Of a DNA stretch of 31,394 bases, positions 1 through 8,114 are shown one piece after another (position 1 is the stretch's first letter; the number at the start of each line of letters is the position of its first letter). Source of the DNA: a virus. The DNA lies in the IMG/VR virus record IMGVR_UViG_3300028557_000131, positions 1 to 31,394 of that record; one strand, given 5' to 3'. A program made the translations under genes and the position numbers. The notes beneath the pieces were generated by a model. It did not search any database and was not told the origin of the DNA. It saw only the letters and a list, made by a program, of their open reading frames with translations.

Positions 1-762
1 CTCACTTAAAATATCAGATTCAGTTTCACTCAAATCTACACCGTTTTCCAAGTCTTTAATTAACTTCTCAGCATCTTTTTGTGTTTCTTCTTCATCTTTC
101 TTCTTTTCTTCAATCTCAATATCACAAGCTCCTTGAGCATTTGATTTAATTGCTCTTGAAATTTGTGCCTCCGATAAAGTAGCATCAAAAAATGCCATAA
201 CTTTAACTATATTATTCAAATTATCAATATATGATTGAGCTCTAGTTCCGAGAATTTCTTTGATACCGTCTTTAAATAAAGGTAAATTTAATAATGCTTT
301 AGAATTAAGACCTTTACCTTGTTGTATAGTTCTTAATATTTTTCTCTTCATTATTTCATTTAAAACTCTCTCATCTACAATATCTTCAATACTTTGTCTT
401 GGAGGTGCCTCAGGTGTTCCAGACATCATTTGTCTAGCCTCATTACCTATTTTAAAATCCAAAGTAACATCATTTAATAATGTACCAAATAATTGATAGA
501 AAGCTTTTTCACAAAGTTCAGATAATTCTGTTTCTTTACCACTTTGTAGTCTTTGAGAATCTTGAATAAATCTTGGGAAGTTTTGTAATAATCCCATGTT
601 ATTTCTTTCAAAATCTCTAACTTTATCTTGTTGTTCTCTATTAGTTTTATCCAACCAAGATGGTCCTTGAGTATTACCTTCACCAGGAATACCAATATTT
701 CCTTTTAATGATGCTTCATTTACATCACTCATAAATTGTTCAAAGTTTTTAGAGATTGCCAT
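1..762 (-). CDS. Probable virion-associated protein, 3' end outside window
   Basis: An uninterrupted reading frame starts with ATG at 762 and is still open at base 1, giving 254 visible residues. The N-terminus 'MAISKNFEQFMSDVNEAS' resembles the T4 capsid-targeting pattern (aromatic-x-x-F ... E, then a small residue), with a possible prohead-protease site after VNE. The rest is mostly helical and polar, including a Pro-rich stretch (TPEAPPRQS) near residue 115 and a strongly charged KKKDEEE segment near residue 230. The start overlaps the end of the upstream gene by 14 bases, so the two are translationally linked. I do not recognise the family; a prohead core or head-associated role is inferred only from the N-terminus and its neighbour. 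Confidence 0.8.
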   Translation of the reverse strand, partial: MAISKNFEQFMSDVNEASLKGNIGIPGEGNTQGPSWLDKTNREQQDKVRDFERNNMGLLQNFPRFIQDSQRLQSGKETELSELCEKAFYQLFGTLLNDVTLDFKIGNEARQMMSGTPEAPPRQSIEDIVDERVLNEIMKRKILRTIQQGKGLNSKALLNLPLFKDGIKEILGTRAQSYIDNLNNIVKVMAFFDATLSEAQISRAIKSNAQGACDIEIEEKKKDEEETQKDAEKLIKDLENGVDLSETESDILSE

Positions 763-1090
763 ATTTACTTTCTATATTTTTTAACATTTCTTGACCTTCT
801 GAAGTATCTTTTACTTTGTTTAATTCACTAAAAAACATATTCATAACCTCGTCAAATGTTCCCATTGGTTTTTCCTGTGTACCTGGACTAGGCTCTTGTG
901 TTGGAATTGGTCTCCAAGGTCTTGTTATAGGTTCTTTTGTTTTTGGTGGAGCAATAATTACTTCTTCTGTATCTTTAGATGAACCATCTAAAGTAGCAAA
1001 CCTATTTTCAATAGCACTCTTATAAACATCAGATAATTCCTTACTAACAGGTTTAGCATCAAAACTCTCAAACTTTTTTATATACTTCAT
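749..1090 (-). CDS. Small protein with capsid-targeting-like N-terminus
   Basis: 113 residues. It opens with 'MKYIKKFESF', one of the clearest copies of the short basic/aromatic N-terminal peptide shared by about ten unrelated proteins here. A Pro/Thr-rich, probably disordered middle (residues about 47-75) and a helical acidic C-terminus (about 78-110) follow. It is the first gene of a minus-strand operon; its stop lies inside the start of the next gene (14-base overlap). Upstream is an intergenic TATATA (1112-1117) shared with the divergent MazG-like gene. No known domain is recognised. A small packaged or core protein is a reasonable guess. Confidence 0.7.
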   Translation of the reverse strand: MKYIKKFESFDAKPVSKELSDVYKSAIENRFATLDGSSKDTEEVIIAPPKTKEPITRPWRPIPTQEPSPGTQEKPMGTFDEVMNMFFSELNKVKDTSEGQEMLKNIESKYGNL

Positions 1091-1111
1091 ATATAATCGT
1101 TAAATTTTATT

Positions 1112-1117
1112 TATATA
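1112..1117. promoter_or_regulatory. TATATA element between divergent genes
   Basis: A palindromic TATATA lies 20 bases before the ATG at 1138 (plus) and 21 bases before the ATG at 1090 (minus), so it could be the -10 element of either or both units. No convincing -35 box is visible. Confidence 0.4.
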
Positions 1118-1137
1118 TTTAATTTCGAAACTCATTT

Positions 1138-1626
1138 ATGAAAATATTACCTATAAAAACAAAAGAAGAATACTATACATATTCTAAATATTTAGACACT
1201 CTTTATGGAGTAGAACTAAATGAAGAACAAACAAATGAAGTACTTGTTATTCAACAACTTCTGGAACACTACGAACAAAATAATTTATCAAAAGTCGGTG
1301 AAGAATTTGATACATCAGAGGATTTAGATTATATCTATGAACTAATACAAGGTGTTTCATCTTTAGAAAAATTTGGATTATTAGAAAGAGTGTGTAAACT
1401 ACAAGAAGAATTAGGAGAATTGTCTGCTGAGGTATTAAAATCAATAGGATTTAAAAATTCGGATCTAACTCTCGATAAAATTAGGGAGAATATTTTACTA
1501 GAGTCAGTTGATTGTCTAATAATGTCACTAGATATTTTATCACACCAAGGATTCTCTAGAAAAGAAATAGTAGATATGGCAAATATCCAAATTGAAAAAT
1601 GGATTTTAAACATAAAAACAAAATAA
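1138..1626 (+). CDS. MazG-like NTP pyrophosphohydrolase with HigA-like N-terminus
   Basis: 162 residues. Residues 85-135 carry the all-alpha NTP-pyrophosphatase signature: E90-E91-x-x-E94 in 'KLQEELGELSAEV', then E122-x-x-D125 in 'ESVDCLIM'. These acidic residues bind Mg2+ in MazG/dUTPase-type enzymes, which hydrolyse (d)NTPs to monophosphates. Residues 1-47 ('IKTKEEYYTYSKYLDTLYG' ... 'LLEHYE') resemble the segment before the HTH in HigA-type antitoxins, but no HTH follows. The gene stands alone, divergent from the 749-1090 operon, with TATATA 20 bases upstream. Likely roles are nucleotide-pool sanitation or altering host (p)ppGpp/NTP signalling. The substrate cannot be read from sequence. 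Confidence 0.7.
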   Translation: MKILPIKTKEEYYTYSKYLDTLYGVELNEEQTNEVLVIQQLLEHYEQNNLSKVGEEFDTSEDLDYIYELIQGVSSLEKFGLLERVCKLQEELGELSAEVLKSIGFKNSDLTLDKIRENILLESVDCLIMSLDILSHQGFSRKEIVDMANIQIEKWILNIKTK

Positions 1627-1645
1627 AATCAAGAATAAGATTTAA

Positions 1646-1651
1646 TATATA
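1646..1651 (+). promoter_or_regulatory. TATATA element upstream of 1672 gene
   Basis: TATATA ends 20 bases before the ATG at 1672. Spacing matches that of other units in the window. An A-rich leader follows. Confidence 0.4.
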
Positions 1652-1671
1652 AAAAAAAACAAAATCTAAAA

Positions 1672-2190
1672 ATGAAAAGATTTACATCGATACAAAAAGA
1701 ATCTAAAGTTAGAAAAATAAATGAGCAAGAATTAACTCTACCTCAAAATACAGAGATTACTAAGCAAGAACAAACAGAACCACAAGGACAAGATCAGCAA
1801 CAAACTGGTGAATCTACACCTGTTAAGTTCTTTTCAAAGTTATTTGAAGCTAGACAAATGGCACATATTTTCCATTTACAAGTTAAATCAGAAATGGGAT
1901 CAGGTTGGGAACACGACGCACTTAAAGATTTCTATGATGGTATTTTAGAATTTGCGGACGATTTAATAGAAACTTATCAAGGACAATATGGAATTGTTGA
2001 AGGATATGAAATTATTGATCCATCAGCAACTGGTCAAATGAAATCAATAGAATATATAAAACAAACTGTTGATTATATAAGATCTGAAAGAAAAGCAATT
2101 AGAGAAGAAGATACACATCTTCATAATGTAATTGATGAAATCATAGCTCTATTTTATAAAACAATTTATAAATTAACTAACTTAAAGTAA
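1672..2190 (+). CDS. Ferritin/Dps-like phage protein (DUF5856-like)
   Basis: 172 residues. An N-terminal tail (1-50) is rich in Gln/Thr/Glu and probably disordered; it begins 'MKRFTSIQKES', a weak form of the shared N-terminal peptide. Residues 52-170 look like a four-helix bundle. The line 'ARQMAHIFHLQVKSEMG' has the His spacing of ferritin-like/Dps proteins, followed by an acidic helix 'FYDGILEFADDLIETYQG'. This matches my memory of the phage DUF5856 group. If it binds metal, it could be a DNA-protecting or virion-packaged protein. The coding region overlaps the convergent gene by 14 bases, and a bidirectional hairpin follows. Confidence 0.6.
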   Translation: MKRFTSIQKESKVRKINEQELTLPQNTEITKQEQTEPQGQDQQQTGESTPVKFFSKLFEARQMAHIFHLQVKSEMGSGWEHDALKDFYDGILEFADDLIETYQGQYGIVEGYEIIDPSATGQMKSIEYIKQTVDYIRSERKAIREEDTHLHNVIDEIIALFYKTIYKLTNLK

Positions 2191-2392
2191 TATTAAAATC
2201 CTCGATATTCTCGAGGATTTTTTTTATCTTTTTAATTTTAGGATTTATTATTGTCGAAGAATATCTACTTGAAATTGACATTGCAGGATTGAAATTAGAT
2301 TCTACAATTACTGGTTTATCCACCATTATATATGGTACCCAAACATAACCCGGATTTAAATTACTTCCTTTTTTACCAATTAATTGACTCAT
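2177..2392 (-). CDS. 71-residue protein resembling a capsid C-terminal segment
   Basis: 71 residues, second gene of a two-gene minus operon (3 bases after the upstream stop). Residues 15-50 ('GYVWVPYIMVDKPVIVES' then 'NFNPAMSISSRYSSTIINP') resemble, from memory, the C-terminal end of T4-like and jumbo-phage major capsid proteins, where a 'PYI/PYN ... SRY/TRY' pattern is common. This could be a capsid remnant, a minor capsid or decoration protein, or coincidence. Its last codons run through the plus-strand terminator hairpin and overlap the 1672 gene by 14 bases. Confidence 0.55.
   Translation of the reverse strand: MSQLIGKKGSNLNPGYVWVPYIMVDKPVIVESNFNPAMSISSRYSSTIINPKIKKIKKILENIEDFNITLS
2197..2225 (+). 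terminator. Rho-independent terminator
   Basis: A 9-bp perfect stem AATCCTCGA/TCGAGGATT with a TATTC loop is followed on the plus strand by a T run through 2225. It ends the 1672-2190 gene. It lies inside the 3' coding part of the convergent gene, where it is read in reverse as the codons near its C-terminus. Confidence 0.85.
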
Positions 2393-2395
2393 TAA

Positions 2396-2701
2396 TTAGT
2401 ATATGTATTTACGACCTGATTTGTTGTAATCTTCCAAAGATAAAATTATATTATCCAATTTATCATAAGCATCGATTAATGATCCTCTAACCAATTGTAA
2501 ATTTGAAACAGAATCATCTATTTGATCATTCTTTGACTTAGTTTTATTTTGAAAGTTACCAAACTCATTAATATATGAGTCAATATTTTCAACCTTCTGA
2601 TTCAAGAATGTCACCATCTGTTGTAAGTCTTCGATTATATCATTTGTTCTATCACCAGATATGTCGGGAATTTCATTTTCAAAAAACTTTTTAATTCTCA
2701 T
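2396..2701 (-). CDS. Small coiled-coil protein with capsid-targeting-like N-terminus
   Basis: 101 residues. It starts 'MRIKKFFENEIPD', a good match to the shared N-terminal peptide. Residues 20-92 are heptad-like and highly charged ('IIEDLQQMVTFLNQKVENID'), predicting a coiled coil. The C-terminus is short and basic/aromatic (GRKYIY). It leads the operon with the 71-residue capsid-tail-like protein. TATATA lies 25 bases upstream. A packaged or scaffold-like protein fits the N-terminus and coiled coil but is not proven. Confidence 0.65.
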   Translation of the reverse strand: MRIKKFFENEIPDISGDRTNDIIEDLQQMVTFLNQKVENIDSYINEFGNFQNKTKSKNDQIDDSVSNLQLVRGSLIDAYDKLDNIILSLEDYNKSGRKYIY

Positions 2702-2726
2702 TTAGTCGGATTATAATTTTATACTT

Positions 2727-2732
2727 TATATA
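2727..2732 (-). promoter_or_regulatory. TATATA element upstream of 2701 gene
   Basis: TATATA lies 25 bases before the minus-strand ATG at 2701. The divergent nuclease gene at 2790 has no comparable element close to its start. Confidence 0.35.
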
Positions 2733-2789
2733 TTTTTAAATTATTTTGGTATTTTGTGAATTTAATCTACATAATTTAATACATAGAAT

Positions 2790-3887
2790 ATGTATAAATT
2801 AAATAAGTATAATTTTTTAGAAAAATTTAAAGAAAAACACGGTAATAAGTATAATTATGACAGTGTTGTGTATAAAAATAATAGTACTAAAGTCAAAATA
2901 GAATGTATAGTACATGGTATATTTGAACAAGCTCCAAAGGATCATTTTAAGGGTCAGACTTGTGCAAAATGTTATCACGATAGTATGAAATTGACGAAAG
3001 ATAAATTTATTGAGAAGGCGATAAAGATACATGTCGATAAATATATTTATGATGATATAAATTATATAGACAGTCGAACTAAAATTATTATAAAATGTAA
3101 ATTACATGGTGAATTTGCTCAGAATCCAAATAACCATTTGAATGGTAATGGTTGTTCTAAGTGTTCTGGTACAAATAAATATAGTAATTTGGATTTTATA
3201 AAAATGTCAAAAGAAATTCATGGTGATAAATATTGCTATGATAAATCTGTTTATAAAAATGCAAATAGTAGAGTTGTTATTATATGTAGTAAACATGGTG
3301 AGTTCGTACAAAGAGCAAGTAGTCATTTACAAGGAAATTCTTGTATGAAGTGTGTATTTGAGGCAAAAAGATTATGTACTGATGACTTTATAAAAATGTC
3401 TAAAAAATTACACGGTGATAGATATAATTATGATTCTGTTAGTTATGTACTCTATAATACACCAGTAAAGATAAAGTGTCCAGAACATGGTTTTTTTAAT
3501 AAAAAACCTAGTTCACATTTGAATGGATATGGATGTAAAAAATGTTTTATTTCAAAAGGTGAATTAAAAATTTCTAAAATATTAGATAATTATAAAGTAA
3601 AATATGAATCACAATACGCTTTCAATGATTTAAAATATATAAACAACTTATTTTTTGACTTTGTTATATTTGATGAATCTAATAATATAAAATGTTTGTT
3701 GGAGTTCAATGGAGAACAACATTATAAATTTAGTAAACTAATGCATACAGATGAAATCGGTTTTGAAATACATAAAAAGAGAGATGAATTGAAATTTAAC
3801 TATTGTTTTGATAATAATATAAATCTTCATATAATAAGATATGATGAAGATATAGATGAAAAGATGAATAATATTTTTAATATATAG
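2790..3887 (+). CDS. Homing-type endonuclease with four zinc-ribbon repeats
   Basis: 365 residues. There are four tandem modules of about 64 residues, each with C-x2-H, exactly 15 residues, then C-x2-C: C39/H42/C58/C61, C103/H106/C122/C125, C166/H169/C185/C188, C230/H233/C249/C252. Each carries 'KYxYD', 'HGxF' and 'HLxGxxC' signatures of the DUF723-like family. Residues 256-365 look like a PD-(D/E)xK/Vsr-type nuclease: D290 in 'FFDFVIF', E305 in 'LLEFNGEQHY', then D332 and K335. The repeats probably bind DNA and the C-terminus cuts it, as in free-standing phage homing nucleases. Its stop is 3 bases before the next ATG. No TATATA element precedes it, unlike most neighbours, which fits a later insertion. 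Confidence 0.75.
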   Translation: MYKLNKYNFLEKFKEKHGNKYNYDSVVYKNNSTKVKIECIVHGIFEQAPKDHFKGQTCAKCYHDSMKLTKDKFIEKAIKIHVDKYIYDDINYIDSRTKIIIKCKLHGEFAQNPNNHLNGNGCSKCSGTNKYSNLDFIKMSKEIHGDKYCYDKSVYKNANSRVVIICSKHGEFVQRASSHLQGNSCMKCVFEAKRLCTDDFIKMSKKLHGDRYNYDSVSYVLYNTPVKIKCPEHGFFNKKPSSHLNGYGCKKCFISKGELKISKILDNYKVKYESQYAFNDLKYINNLFFDFVIFDESNNIKCLLEFNGEQHYKFSKLMHTDEIGFEIHKKRDELKFNYCFDNNINLHIIRYDEDIDEKMNNIFNI

Positions 3888-3890
3888 TTA

Positions 3891-4589
3891 ATGAAATTAA
3901 AAATTTTAAAATTTTCACAATTTTCAAAAGTGTTTGAAACATCAGAATTTAATTTACAACGACTTAATAGTGATTCTGTTCAGGCATCAGTACATGTTGA
4001 TGATCCTAGCTTATCAATTAATGCATTTGATAAACACGAAGATACTATTAGACAAGCAATATCTCAAATTGGTCAGATAAGTAAGGCACTTCAACACACA
4101 ACATCATATAGATCTTTAAAATCTAAAATGTCTCTAAGTGAGCAAGACTTACAAGATTTAACAATTATTAAAATTGTTAAAAATGTAGGTTTTAATTATG
4201 ATATTTATATTAAATTTAAAATATCTGATGAAGAATATTGGGGAGTTATTAAAAGTATTAACTTTGAACCTGAAGTTAGATCTGAAGTATTCAAAGATGA
4301 AGAATTATTACAAACCAAAGAATGGAATATTAAGACTAAAGGTCTTATACTAAAATCAATAAAATCTTGGCTTAAACCACAGTTTGGATTTTTTAAACTA
4401 ATTAAAGATGAGATTCAATGTTTTTCAAACATAAGTGGGAAATTACTAATTCTGCCAAAAGATTCTGTAGTAGAAGTATTAAAATCTTATGATGATAAAA
4501 TCATTTTTAAATTTAAAGATGATCAATACACAATAACTGGTGATAATTTCTTTTATTTCAACTGGTGGTTTGAACCTGTTCAGGATTAA
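3891..4589 (+). CDS. Hypothetical protein with capsid-targeting-like N-terminus
   Basis: 232 residues. It starts 'MKLKILKFSQFSKVFETSEF', an extended form of the shared peptide with a possible prohead-protease site after VFE. Residues 95-232 are mixed beta/alpha with conserved-looking aromatic patches ('EEYWGVIKSINFEPE', 'FFYFNWWFEP' at the C-terminus). No family is recognised. TATATA at 3881-3886 overlaps the nuclease stop codon and sits 4 bases before this ATG, so the nuclease appears to have landed just upstream without removing the element. It converges on the fibre gene with a 4-base tail overlap. Confidence 0.65.
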   Translation: MKLKILKFSQFSKVFETSEFNLQRLNSDSVQASVHVDDPSLSINAFDKHEDTIRQAISQIGQISKALQHTTSYRSLKSKMSLSEQDLQDLTIIKIVKNVGFNYDIYIKFKISDEEYWGVIKSINFEPEVRSEVFKDEELLQTKEWNIKTKGLILKSIKSWLKPQFGFFKLIKDEIQCFSNISGKLLILPKDSVVEVLKSYDDKIIFKFKDDQYTITGDNFFYFNWWFEPVQD

Positions 4590-6097
4590 GTTCCTACACT
4601 AGTATTAATTACTGCAGTGAAAGCCACTGTAGAAAATCCAGATACACCAAGCGCACTGAAATTTTGTTTAAACTTAAGTATTCCTGAAGGAGAAATCTCA
4701 AAAAAACCATTTCCTATATTACTTGCAGCTGAACTAGATATCATAGCTAAACTAAGACCACTAGTGCCTCCGCCAGTATTTTGCGATGTCAGAGTACCAG
4801 ATCCATTAACAGTATAAGATGCAATTATTTTATTTGTTTTAAATTGTTTAGGACTGGTTGGAAGAGCTGCTGTAAATGTAGCCTCTACACTGAAATAACA
4901 ATTATTAGGAACTGATATACTACCAACCTCTATTATACCTTGTCCAAAATTATATTTTGTACCATATACTGTTCTATGTCCACCAGTAGAAGTTACTGTT
5001 GAAAGACTCTCACCATTTGAACTAGAATAAATAGTAAAAATATTCCTATCCATTTTATGAAAGTAATTACCATTTGAGAAACCAAACAAAAATGAATAAT
5101 TACTAGTTCTTGATTGAAATGCAGGATATCCAAGTGAATTGACACCAACTAAAAATCCATTAGAACTTAAAACGCCGGTTGTTACACCAGCCGTAAACTG
5201 TGCGTAAGATGCGACACCAGTTCCATTATCAAGTTGTAACTTATTTGATGGGTTAGTAGGTGATCCAGCAGCATTTCCACCTAAGAGAAGTCCAGTCTCA
5301 TGAAATTTAAATCGTTGAAAACCACCCAGTGAAATTCCGATTTGATACTTAGCAGGATGAAAAATACCAGTATTATCATCATTATACCAAGCTACATCAG
5401 GACCATTGGTAGGTGAGGAAGCGGCGGTTGAATAAATATTCTGTGATCTCAAGAATAAAGAAGAATAATTAGGAGATGTAGTGTTCCCGCTTAAAATTAG
5501 ATTTTTAAATAAATAAGCCCAACCTGTTCCACTTTGAATTTGAAATGCAAGATTGGTATTAGTAGTTGAATTAATAGCAGGAGTACTAACACTCCTAGTA
5601 AGAAAGTCTATATGTCCAGAATCTGAAAATCTTATAGCACCAGAACCAACATTAAAATTAAAATAACTGTCTCCTAAATCACTATGGAAATTATAAGCTA
5701 GTAAAGTAGATGCTCCCTTATGTATAACAAAAGGTTGTGATGATCCGCTGTCCGAATCTATCTGTAACACTGCTCGTGGATTTGATACATTAATACCAAC
5801 ATTTCCCTTATTAATACTCGATCCAACGGCATAATATATACCAGATGATGTAAGTCCTGTTGATGATGACCATCTGGTCATATAATTTGTTTGACCAGTA
5901 CCATTGATATCAGCAACTGCCCATGCAGAAGTATTTACATTCCAAACATATGTGGTTCTATCGGATGTATCAAATACTCTTAACCCATCGTATTTGAATT
6001 GTATAGCTCCTCTAGCGGTAGATCCACTAGCAACTATTCTAGAATCGATTGGTAATGATACATTTACTTTAAATTGGTCTGCTATATTTATTGGCAT
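4586..6097 (-). CDS. Tail fibre-like structural protein
   Basis: 503 residues, rich in Ser/Thr/Gly/Asn with almost no Cys, typical of beta-rich trimeric fibres. Residues 1-60 ('SLPIDSRIVASGSTARGAIQ' then 'YDGLRVFDTSDRTTYVWN') look like a virion-attachment segment. Residues about 97-115 carry the fibre-type motif 'GNVGINVSNPRAVLQID', a variant of the common 'GNVGIGTTxPxxxLxV'. The rest is repetitive beta structure ending in a compact domain (about 380-503). It follows the 7653-6100 gene with a 2-base gap, so the two are co-transcribed. No C-terminal chaperone (S74-type) is evident. Host-range function is inferred from composition and motif only. Confidence 0.75.
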   Translation of the reverse strand: MPINIADQFKVNVSLPIDSRIVASGSTARGAIQFKYDGLRVFDTSDRTTYVWNVNTSAWAVADINGTGQTNYMTRWSSSTGLTSSGIYYAVGSSINKGNVGINVSNPRAVLQIDSDSGSSQPFVIHKGASTLLAYNFHSDLGDSYFNFNVGSGAIRFSDSGHIDFLTRSVSTPAINSTTNTNLAFQIQSGTGWAYLFKNLILSGNTTSPNYSSLFLRSQNIYSTAASSPTNGPDVAWYNDDNTGIFHPAKYQIGISLGGFQRFKFHETGLLLGGNAAGSPTNPSNKLQLDNGTGVASYAQFTAGVTTGVLSSNGFLVGVNSLGYPAFQSRTSNYSFLFGFSNGNYFHKMDRNIFTIYSSSNGESLSTVTSTGGHRTVYGTKYNFGQGIIEVGSISVPNNCYFSVEATFTAALPTSPKQFKTNKIIASYTVNGSGTLTSQNTGGGTSGLSLAMISSSAASNIGNGFFEISPSGILKFKQNFSALGVSGFSTVAFTAVINTSVGT

Positions 6098-6099
6098 AA

Positions 6100-7653
6100 T
6101 TAAAAATTAAATTTATAATTTTGAGAAGTTGGCATAGTCGATAACTGAGTCTTCTTATATATGTTATATAGACCCTGCCAATTACCGGCTGTCGGATCAG
6201 TTACAGAAACATTTTGAGAAAAAGTCCAAGAAGCTCCTACACCACTTAAAGATTCAGAAAATCCATTATCATCAAGAATTTCAGACAATAATCCATAATT
6301 TGATGGATACATAAAATATAAATATTGAGGAGTGGTTGGATTTGAAAGAGGAATAGATTGACTACCGTAACTATTAATAACCTTAGTATATGAAGAAAGA
6401 ATAAAGGGAATATTTCCTGATGTTAATGGATAATCAGTTGTGTTAAAACTATAAATATATGGATAAACAAACTCAACAGTTTGACTAGCTGTAAAAATAT
6501 AGGTTCCATCACTTGGTATAACCGAAAATGTAAATACACCAAATTGTGTATCATCGCCGATATCGGAATTTGGCAAATTATAGGTAAAAGGATAAGTATT
6601 AGTTATTAACCCTGGGCCACCAAATGTAGCACCTCCAGCATTAATTGGATAGCTACCATCTGGCTTTTGAGCTTTTAAACTCACCAAAGTAATATCATTT
6701 GTTCTCTTTGTAAGAGAATAGGAAACAACAACTGGTGTAGTGCCTGAAATATGGTTTCTTTCCAATGTTCTATTTTGAGACAAAGGTGTTGTCACATTCA
6801 ACAATGCGAATGGTCCCAATGTAGGATAAAGTATTTGATCGAAGAGTAATGAGAATGCAAGACTACTAAATGTTGTACCGACTGTTACACCACCAATACT
6901 TTGTATTATAGGATCTGGGTTTGTGTATTCTAATGGAACGTTATTTACTTTTACCGGAGTACCATAAATATTAGTTTCAAATCCTAAAGTTCCTAGTTCA
7001 TCACCAACACTCGTATAAGTTTTCAGCTCTAGATTATTAGGAGAACTCATAACTAAGAATAGGTCGCCTCCAATAGAAGGTGAAGGTGATAATATAGAAG
7101 CAGCAACTTGAGCAGTAGATGGCCAATATAAATCATTAATTACAACACTAGCTGAAGAACCACTTTGAATAGTTATTGTACCATAAGTTGCTGGATTTAT
7201 TAAATTAAGTGATATATAAGGATTACCACCAGAAACTTGAGTAGATTGAATATAAGGTGCAAATCCAAATAATGATGTATCAGTACCAGCTAAGAATCCC
7301 ATTCTAAAATACTGAAAAGGATTAGTATCTGATTTTGTATTGTAAAGAAAAACATCAGTCTGACTAGTTAATAATGATGATGACATTATATCAGATCCAG
7401 ATATTTGTTTTTTACCAAAAAATATCTTTTTATCTTTTATTTCATCTCTTGTGAATCCAATATATTCACTACCACCAACACTTGAATATTTAAATACGTT
7501 ACTTTCCCAAGCTGATAAAACAGCATCACGAACATCACGAGGTGTAATTTCTTTAGCAGTATTATCCGGAAGTAATTGTAAAACATCTTGCAAATCTGTT
7601 TTATTTTGAGCATAGTAAGTTGTTGCTGGATATTCACTAAATGTATAAGCCAT
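6100..7653 (-). CDS. Tail/baseplate structural protein, fibre-associated
   Basis: 517 residues, low in charge and rich in Ser/Thr/Asn/Tyr. Residues 18-50 hold 'LQLLPDNTAKEITPRDVRDA', a segment I associate with N-termini of Bacteroidota phage fibre or baseplate proteins. Residues about 250-420 contain repeated beta-sandwich-like segments ('SYSLTKRTNDITLVSLKAQK', 'YIFTASQTVEFVYPYIY') resembling Ig-like folds. The C-terminus ends in aromatic beta strands. It sits directly upstream of the second fibre-like gene. TATATATA lies 21 bases before the ATG, within the loop of a hairpin that ends the preceding gene. The exact part of the tail cannot be assigned. Confidence 0.65.
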   Translation of the reverse strand: MAYTFSEYPATTYYAQNKTDLQDVLQLLPDNTAKEITPRDVRDAVLSAWESNVFKYSSVGGSEYIGFTRDEIKDKKIFFGKKQISGSDIMSSSLLTSQTDVFLYNTKSDTNPFQYFRMGFLAGTDTSLFGFAPYIQSTQVSGGNPYISLNLINPATYGTITIQSGSSASVVINDLYWPSTAQVAASILSPSPSIGGDLFLVMSSPNNLELKTYTSVGDELGTLGFETNIYGTPVKVNNVPLEYTNPDPIIQSIGGVTVGTTFSSLAFSLLFDQILYPTLGPFALLNVTTPLSQNRTLERNHISGTTPVVVSYSLTKRTNDITLVSLKAQKPDGSYPINAGGATFGGPGLITNTYPFTYNLPNSDIGDDTQFGVFTFSVIPSDGTYIFTASQTVEFVYPYIYSFNTTDYPLTSGNIPFILSSYTKVINSYGSQSIPLSNPTTPQYLYFMYPSNYGLLSEILDDNGFSESLSGVGASWTFSQNVSVTDPTAGNWQGLYNIYKKTQLSTMPTSQNYKFNF

Positions 7654-7661
7654 TTAATTTA

Positions 7662-7690
7662 AAAAAGTTTTAAGTATATATAAACTTTTT
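7662..7690 (-). terminator. Hairpin between 7697 and 7653 genes, enclosing a TATATATA
   Basis: AAAAAGTTT (minus strand) pairs with AAACTTTTT across an 11-base loop, giving a 9-bp stem ending in T5. It would stop the 8098-7697 transcript. The loop contains TATATATA (7675-7682), 21 bases before the ATG at 7653, so stop and restart signals overlap. Confidence 0.5.
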
Positions 7691-7696
7691 ATAATC

Positions 7697-8098
7697 TTAT
7701 TCGAATAAATAATCAATTTTAATTAAATCCTTAATCTTAGCTGTTTTTAAACCTAAATTATCAAAAGATATTCTATCAAAAGGTATTTCATTTTCAATTT
7801 CATATAGATCACTCATCTCTTTAGAGAATTTATCAACATCTTTTAGTAGAACAGTATCAGGAATCACCTGACCATTTTCATCCTTAGCTGATATTGGATT
7901 ACCATCCTCATCTATTTGTATCCATTTATTATAAATTTTCTTTTCTAATGAAAGTTTATCTTCAACTATTGGTGATATAAATTTAATAATTCTGGTCAAT
8001 TTAAAAGCTGCTGAAGCATCTATATCTTGGTCTAAAAGGTTATTAATAGCTTCAAGAGATTCATTTGATAATTGTGAGTTTTTTATTTTGAAAGACAT
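7697..8098 (-). CDS. Hypothetical protein (possibly DUF1617-like)
   Basis: 133 residues, acidic and helical. Helix-rich segments ('SLEAINNLLDQDIDASAAFK', 'LTRIIKFISPIVEDKLSLEK') are followed by 'DEDGNPISAKDENGQVIPD', a polar hairpin-like insert. The layout recalls small phage DUF1617-type proteins, but I am not certain. TATATA (8116-8121) lies 17 bases upstream, overlapping the end of the methyltransferase gene. It is probably transcribed separately from the fibre pair because a hairpin follows it. Confidence 0.55.
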   Translation of the reverse strand: MSFKIKNSQLSNESLEAINNLLDQDIDASAAFKLTRIIKFISPIVEDKLSLEKKIYNKWIQIDEDGNPISAKDENGQVIPDTVLLKDVDKFSKEMSDLYEIENEIPFDRISFDNLGLKTAKIKDLIKIDYLFE

Positions 8099-8114
8099 AA
8101 ATTATTTTTAATTT

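Noticed and set aside
260-496. Plus-strand 78-codon frame
   Set aside because: It is the reverse of a clear minus-strand coding frame running from 762 to the window edge.
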